Notes under the pieces: model-generated | Database searches by the model: none | Seen by the model: only the letters and a program-made list of their open reading frames with translations | What the model was told of the DNA's origin: nothing | Shown here: piece by piece, positions 15,211-22,685 of the stretch | How the letters are laid out: every line of letters begins with the position of its first letter | Position numbering within the stretch: the first letter of the stretch is position 1 | Made by a program: the position numbers and the translations under genes | From: Ferruginibacter sp. HRS2-29 | GTDB taxonomy: Bacteria; Bacteroidota; Bacteroidia; Chitinophagales; Chitinophagaceae | Reading direction: 5' to 3' | NCBI RefSeq assembly: GCF_024343615.1 | Contig: NZ_RJUB01000145.1 | Span: forward strand, 1-42,520 | DNA: 42,520 bases

Positions 15211-17061
15211 TTGCCCGATATCATTCAATTATTACCTGATAACATAGCTAACCAGATTGCAGCCGGCGAAGTGATACAACGTCCGGCCAGCGCCGTGAAA
15301 GAGTTGCTTGAAAATGCGGTGGATGCCGGCGCCGATGAGATCAAACTGATCATCAGCGATGCAGGCAAAGCGCTCATTCAAGTGGTAGACAATGGCAAGG
15401 GCATGAGCGATACCGATGCCAGGATGGCTTTTGAACGCCATGCCACTTCCAAGATCCGCAATATCGACGATCTTTTCCGTATCAAAACCATGGGCTTCAG
15501 GGGCGAAGCGCTGGCGAGCATAGCCGCGGTGGCGCAGGTGGAACTGAAGACTAAACGTGCCGAAGACGAAGCCGGCACTTTCATCGAAATTGAAAACAGC
15601 CAGGTGAAAAGCCAGGAGCCTGTTGCCATGCATACCGGCACCAGCATAGCCATGAAGAACCTGTTCTTCAATGTGCCGGCACGCCGGAATTTTCTCAAGA
15701 GCAACCCTTCCGAATTAAAACATATCGTGGATGAATTCATCCGGGTGGCCATGAGTTTCCCGGAGATATTTTTTTCGCTCACTTCCAATGGGCAGCAGGT
15801 ATTTCATCTGGAGAAAGGATCGCTGAAACAGCGCATCGTGCAGATATTGGGGAATACCTACAATGCAAGACTGGTGAGTGTGCAGGAGCAGACAGATTAT
15901 CTTGACATCATCGGCTTTGTAGGCAAACCGGAAACGGCGAAAAAGACCCGCGGTGATCAATACTTTTTTGTAAACAATCGTTTTATTAAAAGCGCTTACC
16001 TCAATCATGCGGTGATGAAAGCATTTGATGAAATGATCGGCAAGGATAGTTACCCGATGTATGCATTGTTCATCAGCCTTGATCCGGCGCAGGTAGACAT
16101 CAATGTGCATCCTACCAAGCAGGAGATTAAGTTTGAAGACGAACGGATCGTATACGCTTTCGTGGAAAGTGCGGTAAAGCATGCGCTGGCGCAGTTCAGC
16201 ATTACGCCTACACTCGATTTTGATCTTGATGCTTCTATACAAAACCTTGATGCGGTAAGCAAACCTTTTACGGAAGAAAAAAAATCATCAGCCTCTACAT
16301 CGTCATTGTTCAACAGTTTTACCAAAAGCCACCAGGCACATTTTATCGAAAATAAAAGTGAGCTGAAGCACTGGAAAGATTTTTACGAAAAAGAGGCGCC
16401 TGTAGATCCGGAGTTCAGGCCGCTTACCGCGGGGCTGGAAATAGAAACGGAAACGCATCAGCCGTTGCATGCGCCTTTACTGCATGCACAATACATTTCG
16501 GAAAACCTGATGCAGCTGCACAATGCTTATATCGTAGTGCAGAATGATAAGGGGTATTTACTGGTGAACCAGCAGAATGCACATGAGCGCATCCTCTACG
16601 AACGTTTTACCCAGGCCGTAGCGGGCAAACCGATCGCGGTGCAGCAAAGCCTCTTCCCGGTATCGATCGATCTTACGGCAGCTGATGCAGTATTGCTGAC
16701 AGAACTGATCCCCGACCTGCAGCAACTGGGGTTCATGCTGGAACCTTTTGGCAATAATAGTTTTGTAGTACAGGGCACACCCGCCGATGTATCGCAGGGG
16801 AATGAAAAAAATGCGTTGGAAAAAATGCTGGAGCAGTATAAACATTTCAGCACCGATCTTAAATTCAGCAAACGTGAAAAATTATTCCGTTCGCTGGCGC
16901 TGCAACAATCCATTAAAGCCGGCACATCGCTGTCGCAAAAAGAAATGACCGCACTGCTCACCGATCTGTTTGCCTGCAATACTCCCAATAGCACACCGAA
17001 CGGAAAGCCTACTTATATGAGCTTTAAGAAAGATGAATTAGATAAAATGTTCGGGAGATAG
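15211..17061 (+). CDS. mutL: DNA mismatch repair protein MutL, endonuclease motif degenerate
   Basis: The 616-residue protein couples MutS mismatch recognition to repair. Its N-terminal GHKL ATPase is intact: ELLENAVDAGA, DNGKGM, GFRGEALASI and the LFFNVPARRNFLKS segment. The C-terminal dimerisation domain aligns with endonuclease-type MutL, but the metal motif DQHA(X)2E(X)4E reads N453-Q-Q455-N with E459 and E464 kept. The usual CPHGRP ligand motif reads TPNGKP (595-600), and the Cys of the ACRAA-like motif is also absent. Nicking activity is therefore doubtful. The TTG start at 15211 follows aaaggagc and gives the family start PDIIQLLPDNIANQIAAGEV; the frame upstream is repeat-derived. Confidence 0.95.
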   Translation: MPDIIQLLPDNIANQIAAGEVIQRPASAVKELLENAVDAGADEIKLIISDAGKALIQVVDNGKGMSDTDARMAFERHATSKIRNIDDLFRIKTMGFRGEALASIAAVAQVELKTKRAEDEAGTFIEIENSQVKSQEPVAMHTGTSIAMKNLFFNVPARRNFLKSNPSELKHIVDEFIRVAMSFPEIFFSLTSNGQQVFHLEKGSLKQRIVQILGNTYNARLVSVQEQTDYLDIIGFVGKPETAKKTRGDQYFFVNNRFIKSAYLNHAVMKAFDEMIGKDSYPMYALFISLDPAQVDINVHPTKQEIKFEDERIVYAFVESAVKHALAQFSITPTLDFDLDASIQNLDAVSKPFTEEKKSSASTSSLFNSFTKSHQAHFIENKSELKHWKDFYEKEAPVDPEFRPLTAGLEIETETHQPLHAPLLHAQYISENLMQLHNAYIVVQNDKGYLLVNQQNAHERILYERFTQAVAGKPIAVQQSLFPVSIDLTAADAVLLTELIPDLQQLGFMLEPFGNNSFVVQGTPADVSQGNEKNALEKMLEQYKHFSTDLKFSKREKLFRSLALQQSIKAGTSLSQKEMTALLTDLFACNTPNSTPNGKPTYMSFKKDELDKMFGR

Positions 17062-17282
17062 AAGACTGCCGACCACCGACGACCGACCACCGCTGGGTCG
17101 TTCAGGAGAAAGAATATTATGAAAACGAGGATTATAAAAAGGGAACTGCAAAATATATTAAATGAAAAATGCTCATCATTACGATGAGCATTTTTTGTCT
17201 GCCTTATTTAAAATTTTGTCTTTAGTAAATCCCTTCACGAAATGAACCAGCGGTGGTCTGTGGTCCGTCGTCGCTGGCCGTT
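17062..17282. repeat. Composite element A: accaccg tracts around a terminator
   Basis: Left flank gaccaccgac, repeated, ending accaccgctgggtcgttc (17087-17103). In the middle is the stem 17165-17177 with 17183-17195 (aaaaatgctcatc, loop attac, mirror arm), followed by T residues. Right flank is tgaaccagcggtggtctg (from 17243), the inverse of the left flank. The same three-part arrangement recurs at 24540-24790. Confidence 0.8.
17165..17196 (+). terminator. Rho-independent terminator after mutL
   Basis: A 13-bp perfect stem, 5-nt loop and six T residues (17191-17196), about 105 bp after the mutL stop. Its A-tract on the other side would let it also terminate minus-strand transcripts. Confidence 0.8.
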
Positions 17283-17612
17283 TCAGGAAATAAAAGCGAA
17301 TTTATCTTCAAACAAATGCCCGATCAGTGGCAAAGGTTTTTCCACTTCGTTGCTGGCGTTGATGATACCGATGATGAGGAATACCAGGAACGCATAACCT
17401 ACCAGCCCAAGAATAGCCAGTGAAGGTACGACAGTGGCGATGATGGTAAGGGCCACGTTGAAGATGATCGATACGATCGCCAATCCGAGGCCTTGCCTTA
17501 AATGATATTTCACCAGGCTGCTTTTTTCAGCGGCGCTGTTGTTTTGCACCAGTGCAATGATCCATCCGATGATGGTGACGTAAGAAAGAATAGCTAATGT
17601 TTTGTTGCTCAT
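17283..17612 (-). CDS. DUF4870 family membrane protein
   Basis: This 109-residue inner-membrane protein has about three hydrophobic helices: residues 5-22 (LAILSYVTIIGWIIALVQ), 45-68 and 70-86. The SLVKYHLRQGLGLAI segment between helices is characteristic of the DUF4870/YtzI-like family. Its function is not established. It has its own promoter box (17629-17636), and the composite repeat lies just beyond its stop codon. Confidence 0.88.
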   Translation of the reverse strand: MSNKTLAILSYVTIIGWIIALVQNNSAAEKSSLVKYHLRQGLGLAIVSIIFNVALTIIATVVPSLAILGLVGYAFLVFLIIGIINASNEVEKPLPLIGHLFEDKFAFIS

Positions 17613-17628
17613 AATTATTTGTTTTGAG

Positions 17629-17636
17629 CAAACCTA
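17629..17636 (-). promoter_or_regulatory. -7 box TAGGTTTG (minus strand)
   Basis: Plus-strand caaaccta. Exact TAnnTTTG on the minus strand, 16 bp before the DUF4870 ATG. Confidence 0.55.
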
Positions 17637-17726
17637 GAGTATGTGGGGAGTTTGGAGGGAAGTTGATTGGTGAACGGTGGGTTTGAATTTGTAAGCGTAT
17701 TCCTCACCGCAGGGAACATGAGTTGG

Positions 17727-17769
17727 CAGAGGTTTCGCAGAGTTAAGTCTTCTCTCTGCGAAACCTCTG
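17727..17769. repeat. Intergenic palindrome with 16-bp arms
   Basis: cagaggtttcgcagag (17727-17742) and its perfect inverse (17754-17769), with an 11-nt spacer. Flanking ccgcag and ctgcgg (around 17707 and 17784) extend the symmetry. The cgcagag motif is a common Bacteroidota intergenic repeat type. It lies beyond the stop of the PBP4 gene and could end its transcript. Confidence 0.75.
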
Positions 17770-17821
17770 TGTTCTTTGGCTCTCTGCGGTTAAGAAAACG
17801 GTAGCATATCGAGCCGCGGCT

Positions 17822-19261
17822 TCAATATGTCTCTCTGATATACTCCACAAATTTCTCCACCGCTTTTCTTACCGGTGTAGCGCCGGTCTGGTAATTATTG
17901 GCGAGGATAGAAAATATCAGCAGCCTGTTTTTCTTTGTAATGATATAACCACTCAAGGCACAGTTGTTGCTGAGCGTGCCTGTTTTGGCATAAATAAATC
18001 CAGTGTCTTTTTTGAAATAATTCTTCAAGGTGCCTTCACCACCTGTTGCCAGTATCGTTTTCAAGCGTTCCATACCAAATTCATTTTTCATCTTGTTAAG
18101 AATGTAAATGAAATCCTGCGGCGTGAAGAGATTGTATCGGCTGAGGCCGGAACCATCGACCCATTTGGGTTTGTGAGGGGCGTCTTTTAGATCGGTTTTT
18201 AATAAGGTGTCGATGATGTCTTCATCGCTCATGCAGCCGAGGTGTTCGTTGCTGACCATGAGGAGGGTTTGCTCCGCAAAGAAGTTATCAGAACGATGCA
18301 TCATCGGTTTGAAGAGGGAGTCGGAAGGTTGGGAATGAATACTTTTAAGATAGGGTGATGATGTAAATGGCTTTGGTTTATCATAAATAACTCCGAGATC
18401 TATCAATTGGCCACGCACTGCATGTATTTTAAAGTCGTGCCATAAAATACTGATCGCTGTATTCGTGTTGTCGGTTACAAAAGGTATTTCCTGCGAAGAA
18501 AAAATATTGTCAGAGCGTACAATCCTTGTCAGATTGTTGGATATTTCTCTTTCAAGCTTAAAACGACTGAATTTCCTTTCTTTTGGGTATTTGTCGGTTG
18601 CAAGATCAACAATTGGATAATAATTAATGCTGTCGATAAATGATGTGAAAAACTTCGGGCGAATGATCCATTTCACTTTACTGCTATCAGTATTGGCGAT
18701 GGGTTGTAAGCTGTCGTATTGAGCACGAAAAACATTTCCATAAATGGGAAATTGGCTTCGCTCTACCATAAAGTCTTCATTGTAATCATCCCATGCCCAT
18801 CCATAACCTAATGGGTTAAGAGTTTTGGTAAAGTTGGAATATTCCGATAAATAAAATTTACGGCTCTTAATTTTTAAAAAATCGAGAAGTGGCTGGTTTT
18901 TAAAGTCAGGATGTAAGAATGTCGGATCTCCTGTCAGGAATAAATTGAACATCCCATTGCCTCTATCATTATAATAGATCCCCACCAGGCTATCCCCCAG
19001 GTACTTCATCCCCGCATACAACGTAAACAATTTCACATTGCTGGCCGGCACAAAATATTTATCCGCATTATAATTATATAAATAAGTATTGGAAGACGGG
19101 TCGAATACGCTGATGCCGATGAAACCCTTGCTGATAGCGGTGTCGGCGATGAGTGTTTTTTCGGCTTGCCGGGAGACCCGGGCGGTAGTTTTGCAGCTGG
19201 CAAATAAGGAATAAGAAATAATTAATAAGAAATAAGAAAGAGGAAATGCAGTTCTTTTCAT
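17822..19261 (-). CDS. dacB: D-alanyl-D-alanine carboxypeptidase/endopeptidase (PBP4-type)
   Basis: This 479-residue lipoprotein (signal ending LFASC, Cys23) is a peptidase S13/PBP4 family enzyme, which trims or cleaves peptidoglycan cross-links in the periplasm. The penicillin-binding triad is complete: S74-N-V-K77 (PASNVK), S324-D-N326 (RSDNFF) and K426-T-G428 (YAKTGTL). A large insert between the first two motifs is normal for PBP4. Genes on both sides are on the same strand but separated, and no promoter box is certain. Function by motif is secure; the choice between carboxypeptidase and endopeptidase is not. Confidence 0.93.
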   Translation of the reverse strand: MKRTAFPLSYFLLIISYSLFASCKTTARVSRQAEKTLIADTAISKGFIGISVFDPSSNTYLYNYNADKYFVPASNVKLFTLYAGMKYLGDSLVGIYYNDRGNGMFNLFLTGDPTFLHPDFKNQPLLDFLKIKSRKFYLSEYSNFTKTLNPLGYGWAWDDYNEDFMVERSQFPIYGNVFRAQYDSLQPIANTDSSKVKWIIRPKFFTSFIDSINYYPIVDLATDKYPKERKFSRFKLEREISNNLTRIVRSDNIFSSQEIPFVTDNTNTAISILWHDFKIHAVRGQLIDLGVIYDKPKPFTSSPYLKSIHSQPSDSLFKPMMHRSDNFFAEQTLLMVSNEHLGCMSDEDIIDTLLKTDLKDAPHKPKWVDGSGLSRYNLFTPQDFIYILNKMKNEFGMERLKTILATGGEGTLKNYFKKDTGFIYAKTGTLSNNCALSGYIITKKNRLLIFSILANNYQTGATPVRKAVEKFVEYIRETY

Positions 19262-19343
19262 GTTTGTAAGTTACAAATTAATTGAGGTCAATTATATCAC
19301 AACGAATTCGATCCGTGCAACACCACTTCCTTATTTTTTATTT

Positions 19344-20471
19344 CTAATTTCTCTCCTGCACTCTCAGCCACCTTTCCGGTATCTCATTGTTACTTGCTTT
19401 CACGTAATCCAGGTAACTGCAGGCGATGAATTTTTTATCCGGCATCTGCATCCACCAGCGGCTCGTTTTTTTGCTTTGCAAAAAAACGGTATCCACTTCG
19501 GCGAAAGCAGTGTGGTATTCGTTGAAATTATGACGGTCTTCGAGCAGGGCTTCCTGCTTGCTGCGGCTTTTTCCATCGATGAAGTACCAGAGCATCTGGC
19601 TGATCTGTTTGGCTGTCAGTTCATCGGTATCGTTATTGGGGTTGTAGCCGTAAAAGCCGATGCTGCTGAGGTTCTGGCTCATGCCGGCAAACCGTGTGAG
19701 CATACATGCTTCGATGCCGGTAAGCCCGTTGGGACATTGTTTGTTGGACGGCGCATCGCTGTATTTGATGGCGCTGATGTCGAAGCTCAGCATATTGGTG
19801 TTGCGGAGGATAGGCTCCATCTCTTCGATCTCGGCGCTTACTGCTCCTACGCGGTAACAATCGAACCGCAGCTTGTCCATCGTTTCGAGCATACGCGGAT
19901 GAACGAAATAACTCTGGAAGGCGATGTGGTTGTAATGTTTTACCAGGTTGGGTTCGCCGGTGAGCAGGTCGAGTAAAAAATTCTCACTGCGGATCGGGCT
20001 TTCGCCGCGGAGGTCGATAAGGGCATCCACACAGGTCACTTCCACCTGCTGGTTCTTATCGCGGTATGCGTAATATTGCGCCAGCGTGGCATCGTGTGAG
20101 CCACCGAGGAAAACTACGGTTTTGCCCAGCTGCAACAATTCATCCAGCACGGTTTTTATCGCGGCATAACTATCATTGAGCGAAGCGCCCGGTTTTATAT
20201 TCCCGATATCGGCTATGCGGGTATCCTTGTGCCAGTAATTGAGCTGGTACAATTGCCTGCGGATGGCATTGGCCGCATCGTTGGTCTGTTGTAAAAAACT
20301 GTTGCCCCTTGATTCGAGTATTCCCGCCAGCACAATGTCTATCCCTTCCAGGTCGGGCAGCTCGCCTTCGTAAATGCTGATATGTTTGGCAAACTGGCCG
20401 TCGGTATAGCCTTCGTCATTATTGAGCTCATACACGTTGATCGGCTCGAGGAAATCGGTGAGGTCTTGCAT
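19344..20471 (-). CDS. Arginase/formimidoylglutamase-fold protein, metal site altered
   Basis: The 375-residue protein has the ureohydrolase fold: GGSHD (123-127, with the metal His126), a VDALIDLR strand (148-155) and SFDIS (229-233). In active enzymes the last two read DAHxD and S(F/L)DxDxxDP. Here the His is Leu151 and the second Asp is Ser233, so two of six manganese ligands are gone while the other positions remain. Annotation as formimidoylglutamase or arginase would therefore overstate the evidence. It may be a pseudoenzyme, or bind one metal. Its own promoter box lies at 20488. Related degenerate members are common in Bacteroidota (recollection). Confidence 0.8.
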   Translation of the reverse strand: MQDLTDFLEPINVYELNNDEGYTDGQFAKHISIYEGELPDLEGIDIVLAGILESRGNSFLQQTNDAANAIRRQLYQLNYWHKDTRIADIGNIKPGASLNDSYAAIKTVLDELLQLGKTVVFLGGSHDATLAQYYAYRDKNQQVEVTCVDALIDLRGESPIRSENFLLDLLTGEPNLVKHYNHIAFQSYFVHPRMLETMDKLRFDCYRVGAVSAEIEEMEPILRNTNMLSFDISAIKYSDAPSNKQCPNGLTGIEACMLTRFAGMSQNLSSIGFYGYNPNNDTDELTAKQISQMLWYFIDGKSRSKQEALLEDRHNFNEYHTAFAEVDTVFLQSKKTSRWWMQMPDKKFIACSYLDYVKASNNEIPERWLRVQERN

Positions 20472-20487
20472 TTAAAAATGTTTGCGG

Positions 20488-20495
20488 CAAAACTA
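20488..20495 (-). promoter_or_regulatory. -7 box TAGTTTTG (minus strand)
   Basis: Plus-strand caaaacta, 16 bp before the ATG of the arginase-fold gene. Exact TAnnTTTG match. Confidence 0.6.
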
Positions 20496-20561
20496 GGGAA
20501 AAAAGAGTTGTGAGATGTTAGATTTGGTTATCTGCAAAAAATCAAAAAGACTTATTTAAAA

Positions 20562-20966
20562 CTATTTATCAGAAAAAAACGATTTTGTTTTTTTAGACAG
20601 GTCATATTCTGTTTTTAGATGATCAAAAATATACTCATCATGTTGTTTTTTAAAAAGCAGCACATTGTAATTTCTTTCCCATAAGCTATCGAGATCTTTT
20701 TGAGGAAAGTAAATAGTGTTTGCCGCACCAGCCAATACACATCCCGTGTCGGCCAGAATGACTATGCCTTTCTGATTAAAAAAAGAAATGCGTTCTTTGG
20801 TTAAGTAATTATCTATGCAACTGCACCGGAAACAGGAAATAATCATGCCGTGGGAATATTTTTGTAACAATGATTTTCCCATTTGTGAATTTATATCCAA
20901 TCCTGATTTCTTTTGGCAAGCGAAAATTGCCAACAGTATCAGGTAAAATGAATATTTATATTTCAT
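20562..20966 (-). CDS. Small cysteine-rich lipoprotein
   Basis: This 134-residue product has a signal peptide ending LAIFAC (Cys17). After it comes SCFRCSCID (Cys45, Cys48, Cys50), then a helix, then strand GIVILADTGC. The CxxC followed by helix and strand recalls a thioredoxin-like half, but I cannot assign the fold. It is the last gene of a three-gene overlapping cassette, overlapping its predecessor by 11 bp. Base composition is visibly more AT-rich than in the flanking arginase-fold and korA genes. A redox or metal-binding role is speculative. Confidence 0.65.
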   Translation of the reverse strand: MKYKYSFYLILLAIFACQKKSGLDINSQMGKSLLQKYSHGMIISCFRCSCIDNYLTKERISFFNQKGIVILADTGCVLAGAANTIYFPQKDLDSLWERNYNVLLFKKQHDEYIFDHLKTEYDLSKKTKSFFSDK

Positions 20967-21990
20967 AATAATTCAGTTTGCCCGTAGTATCTGATACGAC
21001 TATCCCGGATTTGTAAGGAAAGATATTTTTACCAGGTTGAAAGTTGAGAGATGTTAGAGATAATAATCTAAGGTTTTCGTCTAAGATGTATAAATCGTAT
21101 GCTGGGGACTGGTTTAGTTTTTCTGTCTTTAATTTTTTGATGATAATAAATTTTCCTTTATAAAAGGTTTCGTAAATATTTCTTTCATTAGTTAGATCGT
21201 AGTAACGGATGTAACCGAGGTCTGTACGTTTGTCATCATCATATTTTTTGAAGTTTGCATATTGGGCATATTTCTTTCTAATCATTTTGCCCGAATGCAT
21301 ATTCATTAATTGTATCTCATCGGAACTTGCAAACCCACAGTAAAAAAGACTGTCATTTTTTGAGGCGCCAAGGAAAGTAGTTTTTTCACGGACTTCTTTT
21401 TCCGTGATGGAGGACGGGTATTGAAAAAAAGAATCTATCAATTGGGGGTGACTTGAGAAAATATTTATCTTATAGAATACTTTTTTGCCCGTAAAATTAG
21501 CGGGTTCATAAAACTTTCCAAATTTGAGGTATAAAATAGTATCCCTGAAAAAAAGTGCATTTGCTTGTGCATATAACAGTGCGGAGTTTTTAGCATTATA
21601 TAAACCAGCCAGTTCTACTGTTCGAAGAAATTCAGACTTATTTTTTAAAAAGTCAATTTCATAAATGTCTACCCTTACATTTTCTCCATCTAATAACAAC
21701 AATTTATTTTTTTGGAGTTGATAATGTGTGTAATCATTTGTTTTATCTAAAGAGATGGCTATTATGCTATCCGATAAGTTATCTGATATATATAAAGTAT
21801 CGTATTTTATATAGTAAATACGAGTTATACTGTCGGCTATTTCAGTCTGACAAAAATGGTCGAGAAAGCTCAATACTTTTGGCGAGCAATTAATTTCGAT
21901 CTTTTGGCTTTGATTGAAATATTTTTTCTCAATATTTGTACAATTTGTCAAAAACGAGATCACTAAAAGGCAATATATAATTTTATTCAT
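20956..21990 (-). CDS. Probable beta-propeller lipoprotein (DUF4221-like)
   Basis: This 344-residue lipoprotein has a signal ending LTNC (Cys17). The rest is beta-rich with regularly spaced strands such as DTLYISDNLSDSIIAIS, NKLLLLDGENVRVDIYEID and YDLYILDENLRLLSL. This suits a propeller of the DUF4221 or six-bladed type common in Bacteroidota. The family name is tentative. It is the middle gene of the cassette: it overlaps the gene before it by 8 bp and the one after it by 11 bp, which implies translational coupling. The AT-rich composition matches the two neighbours in the cassette. Confidence 0.65.
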   Translation of the reverse strand: MNKIIYCLLVISFLTNCTNIEKKYFNQSQKIEINCSPKVLSFLDHFCQTEIADSITRIYYIKYDTLYISDNLSDSIIAISLDKTNDYTHYQLQKNKLLLLDGENVRVDIYEIDFLKNKSEFLRTVELAGLYNAKNSALLYAQANALFFRDTILYLKFGKFYEPANFTGKKVFYKINIFSSHPQLIDSFFQYPSSITEKEVREKTTFLGASKNDSLFYCGFASSDEIQLMNMHSGKMIRKKYAQYANFKKYDDDKRTDLGYIRYYDLTNERNIYETFYKGKFIIIKKLKTEKLNQSPAYDLYILDENLRLLSLTSLNFQPGKNIFPYKSGIVVSDTTGKLNYYEI

Positions 21991-22447
21991 TCCATTTCCA
22001 GATTAAAACTATACTATCAGCAGTTAAAGCGTTATTTTGATAAAAGAATATACTACTGTCAGATCCTATTCCAACTCTTAATAAATTATTCTTGACGTCA
22101 TTTATCAGATCATATCCAATAATAGAAGGAGGAACCAGCGATTGCCACTGAATAGTATCTGAAAAAAAAGCGTTGAGACTATCACCAGCCTCGTAAGTTT
22201 TCAATTTAGTAAAAAGTGAATCCGCGCTTGTCCTCCATTGTGTTGGTTCAAATCTCGGAGGTAATGGATGCGATGAGCCCTTAACACACGTATTACCTGG
22301 TTCGAGACATCTAAAAGCAGGCTGAGAATTTTTTGCTTCACCCCAATTTGTATATACCCAAGTATAATCTCTCTGCGGTGTATCGGGAGCACAAGATTGA
22401 ATTGCTATGGCAATGCCTCCAAGTAGGCATAGGAATAAATTTCTCAT
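21983..22447 (-). CDS. Hypothetical lipoprotein, first gene of cassette
   Basis: This 154-residue lipoprotein has a signal ending AIQSC (Cys19). The mature part contains a cysteine pair (FRCLEPGNTC), the segment HPLPPRFEPTQWRTSADSLFTKLKTYEAGDSLNAFFSD, and closes with a beta hairpin ending VLIWKWNE. I do not recognise the family. It leads the minus-strand three-gene cassette and overlaps the propeller gene by 8 bp. The promoter must lie in the 238-bp space shared with korA. Confidence 0.65.
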   Translation of the reverse strand: MRNLFLCLLGGIAIAIQSCAPDTPQRDYTWVYTNWGEAKNSQPAFRCLEPGNTCVKGSSHPLPPRFEPTQWRTSADSLFTKLKTYEAGDSLNAFFSDTIQWQSLVPPSIIGYDLINDVKNNLLRVGIGSDSSIFFYQNNALTADSIVLIWKWNE

Positions 22448-22652
22448 AAAGTACAGTTTCTGTTTGTGATAGACGGATAATCTAATTTATCAAGTAAAAA
22501 TCTCAATTGCAAATCAAATCTCATTTTTTTCAAAATGCATGAGCCCCCTCTCTTTTGTATATGAAGTAATAATTTTAAACTATCCTTACCACCAAGAACC
22601 AGGACCTAACAACTTCTTATCAAAAAATCCCCCATCTAATTCCTCCAGTCGT

Positions 22653-22660
22653 TACCTTTG
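22653..22660 (+). promoter_or_regulatory. -7 box TACCTTTG for korA
   Basis: Exact TAnnTTTG, 25 bp before the ATG at 22686. This is the main reason for rejecting the frame extension that begins at 22539. Confidence 0.65.
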
Positions 22661-22685
22661 CAGCTACATTTTAATAGATAGTCAG

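Noticed and set aside
22539..22685. N-terminal extension of KorA
   Set aside because: It would run through an exact promoter box at 22653 and adds residues not found in the family.
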